Source of the DNA: Prinia subflava
Taxonomy: Eukaryota; Chordata; Aves; Passeriformes; Cisticolidae
Assembly (NCBI RefSeq): GCF_021018805.1
Contig: NC_086249.1
Coordinates: forward strand, 79,634,472-79,698,471
Direction of reading: 5' to 3'
Length of the DNA stretch: 64,000 nucleotides
The notes below the pieces were generated by a model that saw only the letters and a program-made list of their open reading frames with translations, did not search any database and was not told where the DNA came from. The number at the start of each line of letters is the position of its first letter. The stretch's first letter is position 1. Positions 1 to 14,700 of the stretch are shown here, piece by piece. The position numbers were made by a program, and so were the translations under genes.

Positions 1-249
1 GGCTTTGACTTTCAGAGTATCTGTGACATAATGCACTTTTTCCTCCAGTTAAATTACTTTTCCCGCTTAAAACAGGGTAGAAGCATCCTTGATTTGCAAA
101 TCAAAAAAAACAAAACAACCCACAAAAAAAAGCCAAAACATTTCTTTTTCTCCACCTGAATATAACTATGCTTGCTAAAACAGCACAAGCTGTATATGAG
201 TTATATCTAAAAGAATTTTTTTCTAAAAGAAAAAAACCACCAGAAACTA

Positions 250-500
250 GAAATAGTTTGAATTGTAAGAGACCTTAAAGATCACCAGGATCCCACCACA
301 CATTCCACTAGACCAGGCTGATCAAAGCCCCATCCAGTCTGGACTTGAACATTTTCAGGGATCAGGCATCCACAGCTTCTCCAGGCAACCTGTTCAGTGC
401 CTCATCACCCTCACAGTAGAGAGGTTCTGTTTCCTCTCTCTAATCTAAACCTACCTCTTACAGTTTAAAGTCATCTCCCCTTGTCCTATCACTATATGAA
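250..500 (-). mobile_element. CR1 LINE 3' fragment, reverse
   Basis: The segment reads as the reverse complement of the CR1 3' region: GAGACCTTAAAGATCACC at its left end, followed by the block containing CTCCAGGCAACCTGTTC and CCCCTTGTCCTATCACT. CR1 is the main avian LINE and its copies are usually 5'-truncated. Edges are approximate. Confidence 0.85.
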
Positions 501-3500
501 AAAATAAAATATCAACTATGAAGTTATCACCTGCTTTTAACTAGCTGAAAACACTGAAATATTAGAGGAATGTGCCTCCTGTTGAAGACGTCCTTCCCAT
601 TCTCAAATTTCATTTGACAAAGCAAGTACTCAAATCTATGCTTTCTGACCTCATATACAGATATATATATATTAAAAAAAGCAGACTAGTAGGGCAAGAG
701 CATACACAAATGGCTTGAATTATCCCTCTGAAAGTCATCCCTTACTTTTCAACAGTCTATTGAGCAATGAAAAAATGAAAAGTAGGTAAGTCTTCAAAGC
801 ACAAGTATCTCCTTCACTTTAAAATATTACATTCTTTTTAAGATAAGCACGTAATAACACTTTAAAAATACCAGCAATATTGGCATGGTAAAATATTCAA
901 CTAACTTTCTTTCTGAATCCCTAATTTTGCGTGGGATTAGTGAAGTTGTATATAAATCAAGTTTTTCTAGATTAACTGTTGTCTATTCTCTAATGGGCAA
1001 GCTCAGCTCCTGAGCCTTGCACTGTCACTGCAACACAAGAAATCCTGCAAAATAATTCAACTCACTGATTAAACTCACAGTGTCAAGTGACCAAAATAAG
1101 GAGAAATTATTTCAAGCCATACCTCACCCCAGTGAACAATTAACTATCAACATAAACATAAGATGAGCTCCTAAGGCAAACTTAATGACTTACTGTAAGT
1201 TTTACTGTCTTGACAGAGTAATGATATTTGACACTGTGCTCATGCAGAAGCCACAAAACATATCTACTTATATGTTGCCATGCTCTCTTTGGTCTACTGC
1301 TGTTTATCTCTAGGGCAGGGATGAAGCTTCAGCTGCCTAGATGATGTCAAAACAGCTCAGAAAGTTACGGAGAGACAATTTTTGCAGATGTGTAATGTCA
1401 TTGAATATTTTTTCTCACATAAAAGGTGTAGAGAAGTAAAATTTCATGTAGCAGGTTCTCTGCTATTTGTTCTTGAATGATCAGGAAATAGTCCATCCAA
1501 CCACTATTAACTCTGATGCAGCATCAAGAGAGAGTTTGTCACAAATAGCATCTCTAATAGCAACACAAATAGCATCCAAAGACGACCTGATGCAGCGAGA
1601 GCTGGAGGAAGAAAGCTCAGGCTCAGTTCCAAGCCCTACCTGCATTGCTAATACAACTGAAACTTTTAGGAGTTTGAAGCTAGTTAATTGTTCTGCATGA
1701 TGAAGTGTGACATGGAATAACTACTCCTTACTTTGGTCACTATGACACTGTAAGCTTAAGCAGTGAATAAAGCTGGAATCAATTTCTGTGCTGGGGAAAT
1801 ACTGCAAAAAATATAGCATGGGGTAAATTTTAACTGGTTTGTTGAACTAAAACACACTTCCTTCAGATGAGTTCTAAACATGAATAAAATACGTGACTGC
1901 CTCAAGTTCTGCTTTAAATATCCCTTTCCCACAGCATGCACCTGTCATAAAACCAAAGGCAAGGGGTAGACTGGAAGCTGGCAAAATGAATGCTCCATAA
2001 AGATGCTGACTGACAATTGCAAGCAGCAGGTAACTGAAGCACAGCAGTGCAGAAAAATCAACAAAGCAATTGCTGAAGTCACCTACAGCCAACTCAAAGC
2101 TGAACTCTGACCTGAGTTTTATGCTGTTTCTTTCTACCTACTCCTTCACAACCCTTCCTGAATCAGGTTTTTGACAAGCTGTGGTGGAATTTTTGGAAAG
2201 AGAAAATGTCACTTCAAAAGCATTTTGGTCTGTTAGTAATTTACTGCCCAGTCCTGATCTGTCAAAGCAGAAATTAACTCTTTCCTGCCTCCCTCTCCAT
2301 CCACTTAATTTTGTTTTGTGATTTCTTTGTTGTTTTGATTTAAATACTACTAATTTTTGACTCACAGCAGCTCATATAGGAACGGTTCCTTTAATGGCAC
2401 ATGGCAATTAAGATACAGAAGGTCAAAAACTACCATTCCTTTTGCTCCGCAAGGATACAGCTAGGTCTGTGATTATCCAAGTGGTCATTTAACTGTTAGC
2501 TAGAAACAAATGCATATAAAATACAAAACCCCAGAACCTCCTTATAATATTCAAGTGTATTTACTTATTTTTAAACATAAAACTAAGTGTAAAAAACAAT
2601 GCAAAAGACAGACAGAAAGCAAGAAAGCACTCTCCTTTGTTTAGTCCTTCATTCTTCCTTTGGTTCCCAGCTAGCGCTTGTTTTAGCTATCCAGCTAGCC
2701 AAAGGATTAACTGTTTGGGTGCCTGGGACATTATCTACTGAAGGACAGAATGAAACACATCTACTAATTGACCTCCACATCTCTTTCTTTTTACTCGAGG
2801 TAAAGAAGTTTTACAACATTTAATACAAAGCCTTGAGCTAGCTTTGCAATAAAGTCATAGCATAATTATTTCAAAATAACTGTGTGAGCAGTTGTGCAAA
2901 GTGTTACATTAAGAACCACAACAGAAAACAAATGGTAGCAATAAAATCCTGCAAGTTTTGTGTGTAACTCACACGGAAGACTAGAACTTTGTTAACTGTG
3001 AAGACGGCAGCAAGTAGCTTACCAAGCACAGGATAATAGACTACTGATAAAGAAACATCAAACAAATTTGTCATGTTACAATTTCATTGAAAAAAAGGCC
3101 CCCAAAAATTAATTTCAAAACAGCACAGAGACAGAAGCTGGCATAGACATTAAAGCCAGGTACACAAGGTACACCACGGCAAATATAGTAATCTGTGCTC
3201 AACATAAAGCTTAAGTAACACATTGCAAAATAAACAGCAACTAATGTTTGCCAATTATGCTCTTCTCTATGTAAAAAGCTAAAAAAAAAATCCCTAAGAT
3301 TTAGCATACATGGAATCTGAAATACCTAAATTTGGACACAAACATTCAATCTTGTGTTTTCCTTAATGCTAAAAAGAAATGATAAATAAAACCACTTGTC
3401 CTAGGGTGACTAGGACATAATACTCCATAAAACTCTAAACTACAACCATAAAACTACTTTCCTTCATATCATCTTTATTTTCTAGCCCTAATACTGCATA

Positions 3501-6388
3501 TATTCTCCATGCTTCCTAAGTGAGTGGTAAGGGAGAAATCTACCACCTCTCCTATGACAAGAAATGACCTTCATCTTCAATTTCTGCCTTCAACACATGT
3601 CATGGGCCCGGAAAGGACTAAACGGGTCACTAAGTCCTCTAAGCACCTCCATCCATCACTGTATTTGCTAGTCAGGAAGCTCTGAGCAGAAAAGCTTTGA
3701 TCAGAAGCATAAAAATAAGTTTCTACAGCTTGAATGTATGGGGGGTTTTTGTAAAAAAACCCAGCTGTGCCAATTTCATTACTGGAGGTCAGGCCAGAGA
3801 CGCTGACACAATGAATGAGACATTTCTATTGCCCTGAACTAAAAAGGACTACAAATACAAGTTCATTTATCTGATGCTAAACTCGTTGTCTGTAATGTCA
3901 GGCAAACTGGAATAACTTCATAAAGATTTATCATATTGCTCATACTGGAGCAGTTTTGGAAAGCCTCACACCAGAGATCAAGATCAAGGCACCAATGCAC
4001 TTGGCTCTGGATGAACAAAATAAAATAGCACTTTTTACTCTCTGCCTTGCCATAGACTTTCCTGACCACACAACTTGAAACCAGCAAGCTGAACATATTA
4101 AGCACAGAGAACAAAGACTAGGAAGGGAAAAACCTGGGATGGAAGTATGGAAGGAAACAAAACAAAAACCAAACAAACACCCTCAAAAAAACCCTCAAAA
4201 CAAAAAAAGCACCATGTATTAAAGACACTCTTTGTGTTTTTATTTGTATGTGCTTTGAATTACCTGTAAGAGGACTTGAAGACTGAACAATTCTGGGATA
4301 CTGTAGAACACTGTTTAGTAAAATATTACTATCCTGACATCTGGAAGGCTGTTATTCACAAGAAGTCTACAGACTACTCTTTTGACCAATTTTGTGAGAC
4401 TGTTGGTTTTAGCCTTAAAAATCAACTCAGACCTAAAAGTCAGCAAAGCCCTTGAAAAGAAAAGGTTTTTTTAGCCCTAGTCAAGCAAATGATTTATTTA
4501 AATTCTATAAAAACTGTTACTTTACTTACCTATGTAACTAGCAGCTACAACACCTCCTGAAAACTCTGAAAGCCAATATCCTTGTCATTATGTGTATCAC
4601 AGGCTTACACCCTGTCTCTCAACTTACAAAATGTGTTTTTATTATATCCTTTTAAAATCTTTTTCAGTGGGAGTCAAAAGAGCCAAAACTGCTTTTGTGT
4701 TCACAACAGTCACTGAAATTAGAGCCAACTTTTAAGAAATGTTTTCCAAAAACTGGACTGCTGGCACAACGAATTGAAACAGAACAACAAACCAAGACCA
4801 AAACTGAACAGCTTTAGTTAACAGAAGATGAGTTAATCTCAGAACATAAGCCCTATATAGAACAGCTTATTATTACCTACCACTTACACTTTACTTCTCT
4901 CTCATTTCATATTATATTACTAAGGTAGTGTACACGCACATGTATTATTTAAAACCTTTTGAGCATCACAGTGGAACTACTCTTCGCTGCTCTACCCAAA
5001 AAGAGTTTGTTTCAGGGCAGTTTCAGCTGCCACAGACTGCAATTTTAGAAGTACCATAGTATTTTTCAAAACATACAGTGCATCTTTGATTAGGGAAGTG
5101 AAACCAGTTCAACTGACTCAACTGTTTCCACTGTTGACTGTAAACCTGTGGCATTATCATGTCTGTTTTTGTTTTAAATTTGTGAAAGGTGTGGTAAAAA
5201 CAAAACTATCAAGCAAGCAGAAAGAAATGCAAGGCCGAAGTGTGTTCCTGTGAACTGTGAAACAGTTCAGCTGAGGACAGCTTTCAGATACAGGAGATAG
5301 CTGGGTTTAAAGGAAATGTGCACCTATCACTTTACAGAAGATTATTTTAAGGGTTCCAAAAGTTGCTGAGGAAGCAGGAAGAAGAAACTCCAGTGGGAGA
5401 AGGATATGGGCTACGTAAAACTGTCTGATGTTTTCTTCCAGATTTATTCAACTGCTGTGTGCGTCTAAGGGTAGTTGAAAACTGGATCTCAAGACTGAAA
5501 ACTGAGAGGCATTTTTTCCTGTTTGGGGGTGCAGTCTGTGGAATGATCATGTGCCAACATCACCTTGAAAGTTGCTTGGTTTTTCAGGTGTGTGTTTTTG
5601 GGGATTTTATGGGGTACAGGGGCTGTGTATTTTTGAGGTTCTTTTGGAACCTCAAAATTTTTTGTTTCCATGTATCTGTGCTTTTAGGTTGGAGTTCTTT
5701 TTTGTTTGGTTGTTTTGCTGTAGTTTTGGTTTTGTTTTATGTCTTTTTACACATATATTCAAGTACAACTATTTCACAGTAGAAATACAGACTTAGGTGG
5801 CTTGAAGCAATAGAAAAACAAACCCTTTTTACTACAAGCACAAAGTCAAACCTAATGCAAAGGTGAGTATAAACAAGATATCACTAAAGCTTATGTCACT
5901 ATGTAAACCAAGTACATTACTAATAATGTACATTTATTTAATACAGAATTTCCTTTGGCATTTTATCTATTTTCCTAAAGTGGGGTACATCACAGTAACA
6001 CCAGATAAAGCATTAATTCTCATTTGTTTTCCAATTAATATCTGTGTGTCTTTAACATTATGGTTTGTAAGAAAAAGAGCCACAGTGCTCTCAGGTGACT
6101 ATCTTGGGGCACTGGTAATCTTAATGAATGTAGAGAATGAGGCAGAAAATAACTAAAGGTGGATTTCTATAATTTTTTTTTTATGATAATACAAAAAGGA
6201 GTATTAAGAGATTATTTTCTTTCCAGACAAGCCTTCAGGAAAAAACACCCTGTCTTCCTGTACCAAAAAAGTGACCACTTAATAGTGCATTAAAGCTCTG
6301 TGTGAGGGTCAGGGTGAAATTAAAGTATCTTTAAAAACACTGAACTGAACTACAATATGAAAAGAGGGTTAATATAGCTATTTCAGAC

Positions 6389-6404
6389 TTTTTTTTTTTT
6401 TTTT
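6389..6404. repeat. poly-T run (16)
   Basis: Sixteen consecutive T in UXS1 intron 6. On the UXS1 sense strand this is an A16 run. Confidence 0.9.
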
Positions 6405-8588
6405 ACTATTTTTCATCTTTCAAGATTCCTGAATTACTTTTATTCCACTAAAGAACTCAAAACTCTTTCTCTTCTGCTTGAAAAATACAAAGTGAAAACC
6501 TGTGCATTTTCCATTGACATTTCCCAATGCTAAAGCAAATGAAATCCTAGTAGAGGAAAAAGACATTCAGCACTAGTGGTAACTACAGCTGTCACAGGGC
6601 TAAAAAATAAAATGTGTGTTTAGGTGATTTATTATTGTCTCTGGCCAACCTAGATCAAGTTCCAAGAATGCTGAGTCCCACTTTATGTCATGGATCAAAG
6701 ACAATGACGCAGCCAAGGCAGATTGTGCGTAGGTATCTCTGTGAAGCTGAAAGCTCCACATCTTGAGACTAAATTGACTTTTCCATACCCAAAGTGAAAG
6801 CACTGTTCTTTCTGGACCAAAAATGAGGTCTCTCAGAAATAAAGCACCGATTATCCTCTCTGGAACTGAACTGTCAAACAACCTTATATAACCTGGTTTA
6901 AACAGAACAGCAAATACAGAGAAATTCTTTAGACACAAACCTACTTTTTATTGTGACTGCACATTCATTCCAACTTCTATTTACAAGTAAAAGGGAGAAA
7001 CCGGGACTAAGAAAAGAAGTATCTGATCTATATGCTGACTTGCTGATCTGTCACAAAAACTATCCCCCCCACTTCCTCACTGGACTATAAACTCTGCAAT
7101 GAAATAAATATTCATCATGTTCTTAGTGTCTGAAAGTTTATTTTATGTCAACAGTTAGTCATGCCAGCCTCAATTTATACTGCTGGAAGATGAAAAGACG
7201 TTCAATAAACTACCCACTGAATAACGTAATAATTAGCTGTCAGTACAAAATAGGCAACTGGTGTCTTAATTACATAGGCCATAGGAAAGGTAGCTGAAGG
7301 ATCTCCAAATTCCCATTCATTAGTGCCTAGTTAGCTGGGCAACAATATTAGCAAAGATGATAATTCTCTGAGAAAGTCTCAAGTGTAATCAGTCAGAAAG
7401 AAGGTAATGCATGGAAAAGATCAGAAAACCTGACAAATTGATCTGGCTGAGGTGTGAGCTACCAGCACCTGCAGTCAGTTAATAAGATCCTTGTTCCATT
7501 ATCCTGTCAGTGGAAGCAGAAGTTTGAAGTAAAACATCAGGCAGTAACTGAACCAGTGCATTGTCAGAACAGAGCCGAAGCATGTGGGATTTTTTGCAGG
7601 ATTGTTTGAGTAGTGTTGCCAGGAGTTCATCATAAGCAGTAATACAAGACATGCAATTATTAGAGATACTTCCTATGAAATTCCATCCACTAGGATTCAG
7701 CAGGAATTAAACAAGGAGAAACTTCTCAGTCATTTTTTCCCTTAAAATGAACAAGTACATTGCTACAGAGTTTTAAAAGGATGAAGCACACCCACCAGAA
7801 CTGCAGTGTAATTTGAGCAATGCTTTCACTGACTCATTATATGGTTAGATACTCCCACAGAAGTCTATAAATGCATGTCTCTCTCAAATACAACCATGTT
7901 AATGGTGCCTTAAAATCTGACTATTTAATAGTTTGAGGTTTATGATACTTCAGATTTTGAGCTACTACTTTAAAGCACAACATACTTTCTTTAAGATGGG
8001 TGTACTTTTTTTAGTTTTTCTGTTGAAAACTAGGGAAATTCAGTGCTGCTGCTTTCCAGCTCTTCAGGTTTTAGAATGCCTGTACCTAAAGCAGGAGCAA
8101 TGTCTTCTACATAAGACATTGAAGGCAACTAAGGAAAGATAATTTCCTCTCAACTGACCACACACAGTTGCAGGATGGATGTCTAATATAACTGCAGCCC
8201 TCAATTAAAACTTCAGTTCATGAAACATCTGAACCACATAGTCTACGTGCATAAGCCTATGGAGGCACCTACAAAAGTGGGACAATGGATGGGACAGACA
8301 GACCAATCCACTGCCATCTTGCCTTCTCACAAAATCAGACATATCAGGATGTTTTAAGGTCTCTTTACTCCTGTCCACACAGAAAAGAACTGATTTCAAA
8401 GACAAAAGTGCTCTGAACTTCTTACTCCATACTGGTCACAGAAAATAGGCTATTAATAAACAAAGCATACAGATATTAGCTAGATCAACCCAGAATTCAG
8501 CATGTCAATATCATCTCTTTACAGACACACATACTTAGAAGGGAAAGGCACAAAAAAAAGTCCAAATACTAAAGCAGAGACTACCTAC

Positions 8589-8769
8589 CTTCAATGTACA
8601 GGGGCTCAACGACATCATGATTTATTAGTTCGAAGTTCTCATGACCAATCCAGTGCTCCACATTTCTTTTCCTGCCCGTAAAGAAGTTGTCCACAACTGT
8701 AACCTCATGGCCATCCATCATTAGTTTGTCAGTAAGATGAGAACCCACAAACCCTGCTCCTCCAGTTAT
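8589..8769 (-). CDS. UXS1: UXS1 exon 6, NAD-binding Rossmann segment
   Basis: The exon encodes 60 residues starting ITGGAGFVGSHLTDKLMM and ending NHDVVEPLYIE, plus one base. GGAGFVG is the NAD-binding glycine loop. The VVDNFFTGRKRNVEHW stretch that follows contains the acidic residue (D of VVDN) that in this family contacts the adenosine ribose of NAD. The acceptor is AACGCAG above 8769 and the donor is GTAGGT below 8589. This is the last UXS1 exon inside the window. Confidence 0.97.
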
Positions 8770-11700
8770 CTGCGTTAGGACAGTTGGTATAAATTTCTTT
8801 TTCTTTTTACAGAAACACTAGACAATGTCTACAAACATAAAGACAGAACAGTAGGTTTCAGATCTTTGCTTACTCCAGGGGAAACAACTCCATTTCCATG
8901 TACATTTTTTTTCCAAGATTTACAGCTTTTAAAATTTCAAGAGACATACTTGACATGTTTCATCACTGTCAGGCTAGAAGATCAGCTACCTAGTCACATC
9001 AACAAAATCTCTTTTTCAGATTACATTGTCCTTTTCTTCCTTCAGATTGGATTGTGCTCTTTTTTGTGACAGCAAAGTCTAAAGATGCAGAAAGGTAACA
9101 GAAGAAATAGCTGCAAATACCGTTTCTCAGGAAAAAAAAGGTATGACAGAATGCCAGGTTATTTTCATGTCAGATCCAGCTTTTGTCTGGTTCACATGGA
9201 AGACATGCTGGGTGTTGTAAATAAATACTGTAAGTTTTCACCCACAAAGGAGGAAGGGAATTCTCTGAAGACCTTTCATTTGAAATATTTGCTAAAACCA
9301 AAATCATTCTGTTTTAATGCCTCCATACATCCTTACATCATCCTAGCCTGAGGAGGTCAGTCAGTTGGATTAGATGGTCTTTGCAGGTCCCTTACAATTG
9401 AAAGAATTCTTCTATACCATCAGCTCTGACATAGAGCACTTGCCTGTCCTGGAACTCTGATGTTCTGCTGCAATGAAGCAAGCAGAAATAAAATATTTAA
9501 AATCCTGTACTCCTGTTTCATTGAAGAAACAAGGAAGCTCATTAATGTTTCCTTTTTGCTGCACAGACTTAAACAGCAAAAAAGCAAACAAAAATCACTA
9601 ATTCAGTACAGAAGGAGTCAGCACAATAAGCAGAACTGCAAGTTGTGTGACACATCCAGACCTATTGACAGAAGCAATTATTTTCTCTGCATTTCATAAA
9701 CTGTTTTCAAGAACCAAGACACAACAGATCACAACACTCAAAAAATAGACTTGTAAAAGACCTGCGTGGTATGAGTTATATTATATATCTGCATGGTGAA
9801 ATTCACATTTTAAAAGTGATTCAGCTGTTATGTCCATTCTTTAGCTGTAGTGACAACTTACTAAACAATGAAAGGACAAGGTGGAATCAAGCAGGAATCT
9901 AATGAATAGATGGTGTACTGCAATGACAAAGTGCTGGGTGGAAAAGGATGAGATTCCTGAAGTTCTTTTGCTTTGGGTTAGTCAAAGGCTAGACATTTAT
10001 CCTGCCCATTACTCTGCCATCCACTGTTTTAAAAAGCATGGTTAGCAGATATTTTTTTAATACTAGGAAAAAAAAAAAAAAAGCAAAGTAAAACCTCCAA
10101 AGAATGAAAAGGAAAAGAACATCTGTCTTCTTCTGTAAAAACTTGAACGTCCACTTCTTGTAGTCTCATCCTTCTTTTTCTTATTAAAAATTCAGGGGCA
10201 TCAGTGTGTCAAAACAACTGTAAGCAGCAGTTAATAAAGAATCATTTAGTTGGTCTATTTAGTTTTCTTCCGAGTTTGTCAGGGCTTCCTTGTGGCAGAT
10301 TCAACATCTTACTCAGTTCCCTGACAAATCTGAAGGAGAAACAGGATTTAGGAGAAATCCTCTCTGGAATAAAAGGAAGAATCTTGAGGCTCATGTTATG
10401 CTGCAACAGAGAGGAGGGAAAGGCAGGTTTCTGGCAGAATGCTGAGAATGAGGAAAGAGCAATAGCTGAGGAAGAACAGCCCTTTGCATGTGTCACCACT
10501 TACCAGAGGGAAAAAACCAAACCCATGCATGGCAAACCTAATGTCGTGAGTCGATCCTGACTCGCAAGCAAGCTGCAGCCTTGATGAATGTTTCAAGAGT
10601 TTTGGCATTGCTGTGGTGACCAGGACAAGACTTTTCTGTAGAAGATCTGAACCTATGCCTTCAACTGAGGCCCAAGGAAATCTCCTGCTGCTACTTTTAT
10701 TTCCGAGATTCTAGAGAAGATAAACTCAATGCTTGCAATATGTGTCTTTGGTGCAGTAAAAGAAAGTGTCTTCTTCCCGATAGACATTTTGCAAAAAAAA
10801 AAAAAAAATAAAAAATAAAAAAAAAATCACAAAGCCAACCAAAAAAAGGCAAAAAAGCACAAAAAACAAAGGAAAAAAGCACACACACATAAAGAAGAAA
10901 AAAAAGCACCATAAAAAGGTCAAAAAAAGCACAAACCAATTCTGTCTGGAAAGAAGTTTCCAATTACCTTAAACCTTAAAGTAAGTTTTATGATGAATAT
11001 AAGTTGGCTTTATTAACATATCACTTCCATGGGTATTAGACAAACAACTTAAGAAATGATTGAAAAAGGAGTTGAATTTCCCCTGGAAAAGTAAAAAAAA
11101 CTATGTAAATTATGTTTCTTATCATTACTTGAGACAATATTAAAAAATGATTTATCATTGAAGTTCATTGTAAAAACTTCCTGTAATTACTCATAAAAGC
11201 ATCACTTCTAAATACTGCTTCCTGCAAATCACAATGACATATTAATCTACATAAACATAAGTTGTACATGAATCACATCCATATCAGAACTGGAGTACCA
11301 GCACTTGGGTCTTATAAAGGAATTATTTATTAAGACAACATTAATAAAAATATTTAATTACTTAGTAGTGCACGTATGCTTGGTAACTCCAGCATCTACT
11401 AAAAGGCACAAATATTATAGATAATTATCTTCACTAGAGGCACTCACAAGTTTCTCTATTTATTACACATTTCTGCTGCTGCAATCAGATTCAAAACATC
11501 TTACGCCTCATAAAGAAATGATACTTTTTTTTTGTTTTCTGCTTTTATCAGTTTACTATATTCAATTCAGAAAAAAGCCACCCAACAGACTGAACCAATG
11601 GCAATACTATCTTCCACAATAACAGAATTCCTTCTCTTGTATATGAAAGCTTGTGGCCTAGTCACTTCAGAGAACTCAGGAAATAGATAAATCATGCACA

Positions 11701-14700
11701 AGTTGAGGATCTGTTTTCAATGAAAGTGACAGGATATCTGGTCTCAGCTGAGATACCACCACTACCAGAAATCATCTCCGAAGAGATGTTGTTTAATAAA
11801 AAGTAACTGCTAGAACTGTTGTCTCGCCAAGACAGTGCTGTGGGGGATCTCCAGGCTGGAGCTGGAGACTGCAGTCAGAATAATAATAACAAAAAATTAA
11901 ATCAAATTAAGAATGCATTCGAGAAAAAGATGTAGTATTAACAAAATACAAAGCAAAAATACCTGACCTAGGAAAATTCACTTGGCAGGCCAATTCTTTA
12001 GAATTTTGAAGTGTCATGCAATGTTTTCACAGGAAATTCAGCTACTCAAAAGAACATGGATTATTTCCTCTAGGATTATGACAGCAAAAATGTAACAAAA
12101 AGAGAACTGCCCACAGGGGTGGGAGGCCTATGAATGCCCATCCGAGTTGGCACAAAACTAGCCAGGACAAACTGCCACTCCTCTTGGCCAGCTTTCTCTG
12201 CAGTCATTTAAACTCCACAAAATACACAGGGAACCAAAAAGCTATTCACCTCCAGGTCAGCTGAAAACACTCCTATTCCAACTACCTGCCATCTCTGATC
12301 AAGCAACATATTTCAACAAAATATCCAGTGTTTTTCAGTGGCAAAGTCTGGAAGTGAACATTAAGAGCTCCACAGCCTGTTAAACAACTTTCACTGACAC
12401 TTTTGTTGGAAGTACATTCTCACTTACACAGAAAACATGACATACTTTATACCCTTGCAAACACACGAAGCACAATTTAGGAATTTTCAAAATTAAACCT
12501 CTCTCTATTTTCCTCAGTTTATTTTCTATATACAACAGGGGGACTGGGAGTCTACAGGTCTCCCTCCTTCAGACTGTCATAAAAATGACAGAACACCATT
12601 GCATAACTAAATTAATTTGGTAACACTTCTTTGTGGAATTTTGCAATAGCAATGAAGATTATTACCTAACAATGCAGTAAAATAATTTTATCTGCATCTC
12701 TTCAGTTTTCTTCAAGATTCTGAAGTCAAAGCAAACAAAAGCACCAGCTAAGTTAGGCATGTTAGCAGAGTTTTGTTGTAGACTTTACTTTCTACTAAGG
12801 AAGTAGAAGTTCATACTCTATTTTACACATCTCAAGTAGCTATACTTTCTCTGCCTTCAAAACACGGGAACAATTCCCACCTCCCCAGATAAACAAAACC
12901 AAGAAAAAAATCTACGCCACAGATAACCACAAAAGTGTTTGCAAACAAAACTAGAAAGCTGATTTCCAGCAAAATTCACTAAGTTTAAGAATGCCCTGGA
13001 CAACTATTTGTCCTGACTTAGCCTGCCATCCTCTTCCACCCTCAGCTGCTTAATGATGTTTCAAAGTAACAGAAACAACAGAGAAGATACAGAAAGATGA
13101 ACATTCCCTGGAGAGCAACTTCTTTTCCAGCCTTACAACTGCATTTTGCCCAATCTGGTCACACAAGGTTCCCGTCAAGGTGTGCTTAAAAAGTTTCCCA
13201 GTCTCTGCAAGTTTAAGCCATCTGGGAGCACACACAAAGACTACAAAGGCTCTTTGGCAATGTGATCCTGAAGTTACAGGGAAGAGCAGTTTAGTTGGCA
13301 AGTCAAACTTCAAAAGCAGAGTCCAAGTGTATTGTGCACATGGCTGAGTTGAGAATACTAACACAAGTAACTGAAGCAGCACCCTAAAACCTGTGCAACA
13401 CATATGACATCCAAGGTAATTCCCTTCATCCCTTCTCATGTCTTTAATTCTACAAAACACATTACAATCCACAGAATTTTTTTGTATTTCCCCAAAACAA
13501 ACTCTGAGTAAACAAACTTACCAGGATTCTTTTACGATCCTTTTCTGATAAAAATTTCACTGGTGGGTATTTCTGGGTGAAACTACAGAACATTTCAAAA
13601 CAAAGAAGAAAAACTAAGTAAGTTTCAGCCTGGTTTCTTTCACATACGTCTTTCATATGTGAGAAACTACTCTGAAAACCTTTCATTCTTAAAGTTCTGC
13701 TAAGAGTATATTTAGTGCTGTATTCTAAAAAAGAATCTGGGTCAACACAAGACAATGCCTATGCATGGTGAAATAACAAAATTCATCTGCAGAGTGCTTT
13801 TAAAATTTCTGCCTGATTTTATATAATGAATTACTTGACTTTTATCTTTTGAGAACAGAACTAGTGCCAGGCATGACATCAGAAGAGAATAAAACAATAA
13901 AATATGAGCAGTGACTGGACACCTTTTTTTAAAGTTTTAAAAAGGCAAACAACTGTCTTTAAAAAGCTCTGGAAAACAAAGCAAATTTTGTTGACTTACC
14001 GCACTGACTTCAAACACTTCTTCTTGGAGTTTCAATGTGAAACTTACAACATAAAGTTTCAATTTTCTTTAAAGTTTTACAAACACCAATACAAAGTTTA
14101 CGACCAGAATGTTGAAAAACCATTTTAATGTATTTCAACAATTTCTACAAGAGAGTTTATTCAGTATGAAAACTAATCTTAATTTTCTTAGACATACTAG
14201 ACTGCTGTTTATTTGATGGTCTTCAAGTCAGTAATTTAATTTTTGCACCCTCTTTACGAGAACTTAATCAATCCTTACAAGAACTTAATTGAACCAAAAA
14301 CACTATAAAATTAAATTAAGTGACATATAAGTCTTAAGTGCTTTCTCAAGCTCTCAATGCTTCAAACCTTAGAATAACTTCTCTCCCTCCCTGGCATGCA
14401 TTCTGCATAGAGCAACAAAGTTCTCTGAAAGGAGGTGTGAATTTTATTTATTTATTTCAGTAATTAGCCTCATAGTCTTGGCAATTTAATAGCTCACTTT
14501 TCCTTAACTAAATATCAGCGTGACATGGCACAAAAATTAAACTATGCTTAGTCTTCTCCTTCAATAAGTCCACAGGCTAGAGATAGCCCGGTGTAGCATG
14601 CAGAAGCCAAAAATGCCAAGAGTTACACCTTCTTCTACTCAAACAGCTGCTCACTGAACTGACCCTACAACTGTGATCTTGAAGCTCCTCCTCCTCTGCT

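Larger units (their letters stand above)
1..8588 (-). other. UXS1: UXS1 intron 6 (partial)
   Basis: This is AT-rich intronic sequence with no recognisable exon. It contains a reverse CR1 fragment at about 250-500, a short AT microsatellite near 660-674, a T16 run at 6389-6404 and a G/T-rich low-complexity patch at about 5515-5750. Short open frames such as 6600-6938 (minus) have no recognisable domain. The next UXS1 exon (expected to start VDQIYHLASP) was not found here. Confidence 0.8.
8770..13521 (-). other. UXS1: UXS1 intron 5
   Basis: The intron is bounded by GTAAGT and CAG. It contains a short forward CR1 3' tail (about 9345-9425), an A15 run (10068-10082) and an A-rich degenerate repeat (10793-10932). 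I recognise nothing else. Confidence 0.85.

Noticed and set aside
1..8588. Search for UXS1 exon 7 (VDQIYHLASP region) and the catalytic YxxxK exon
   Set aside because: No matching coding segment was found on the minus strand; these exons must lie outside the window.
10204..10560. 118-residue plus-strand open frame in UXS1 intron 5
   Set aside because: No recognisable domain, antisense to UXS1, no splice or promoter support.
10697..10963. Phe/Leu-rich minus-strand frames resembling membrane proteins
   Set aside because: They are translations of the A-rich low-complexity tract.
13050..13472. 140-residue minus-strand open frame next to UXS1 exon 5
   Set aside because: It lies wholly in intron 5, has no recognisable domain and starts without supporting signals. 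Chance open frames of this size occur in 64 kb.
13462..13755. 97-residue minus-strand open frame
   Set aside because: It is UXS1 exon 5 extended into both flanking introns; the CTGTAG acceptor and GTAAGT donor inside it define the real exon.
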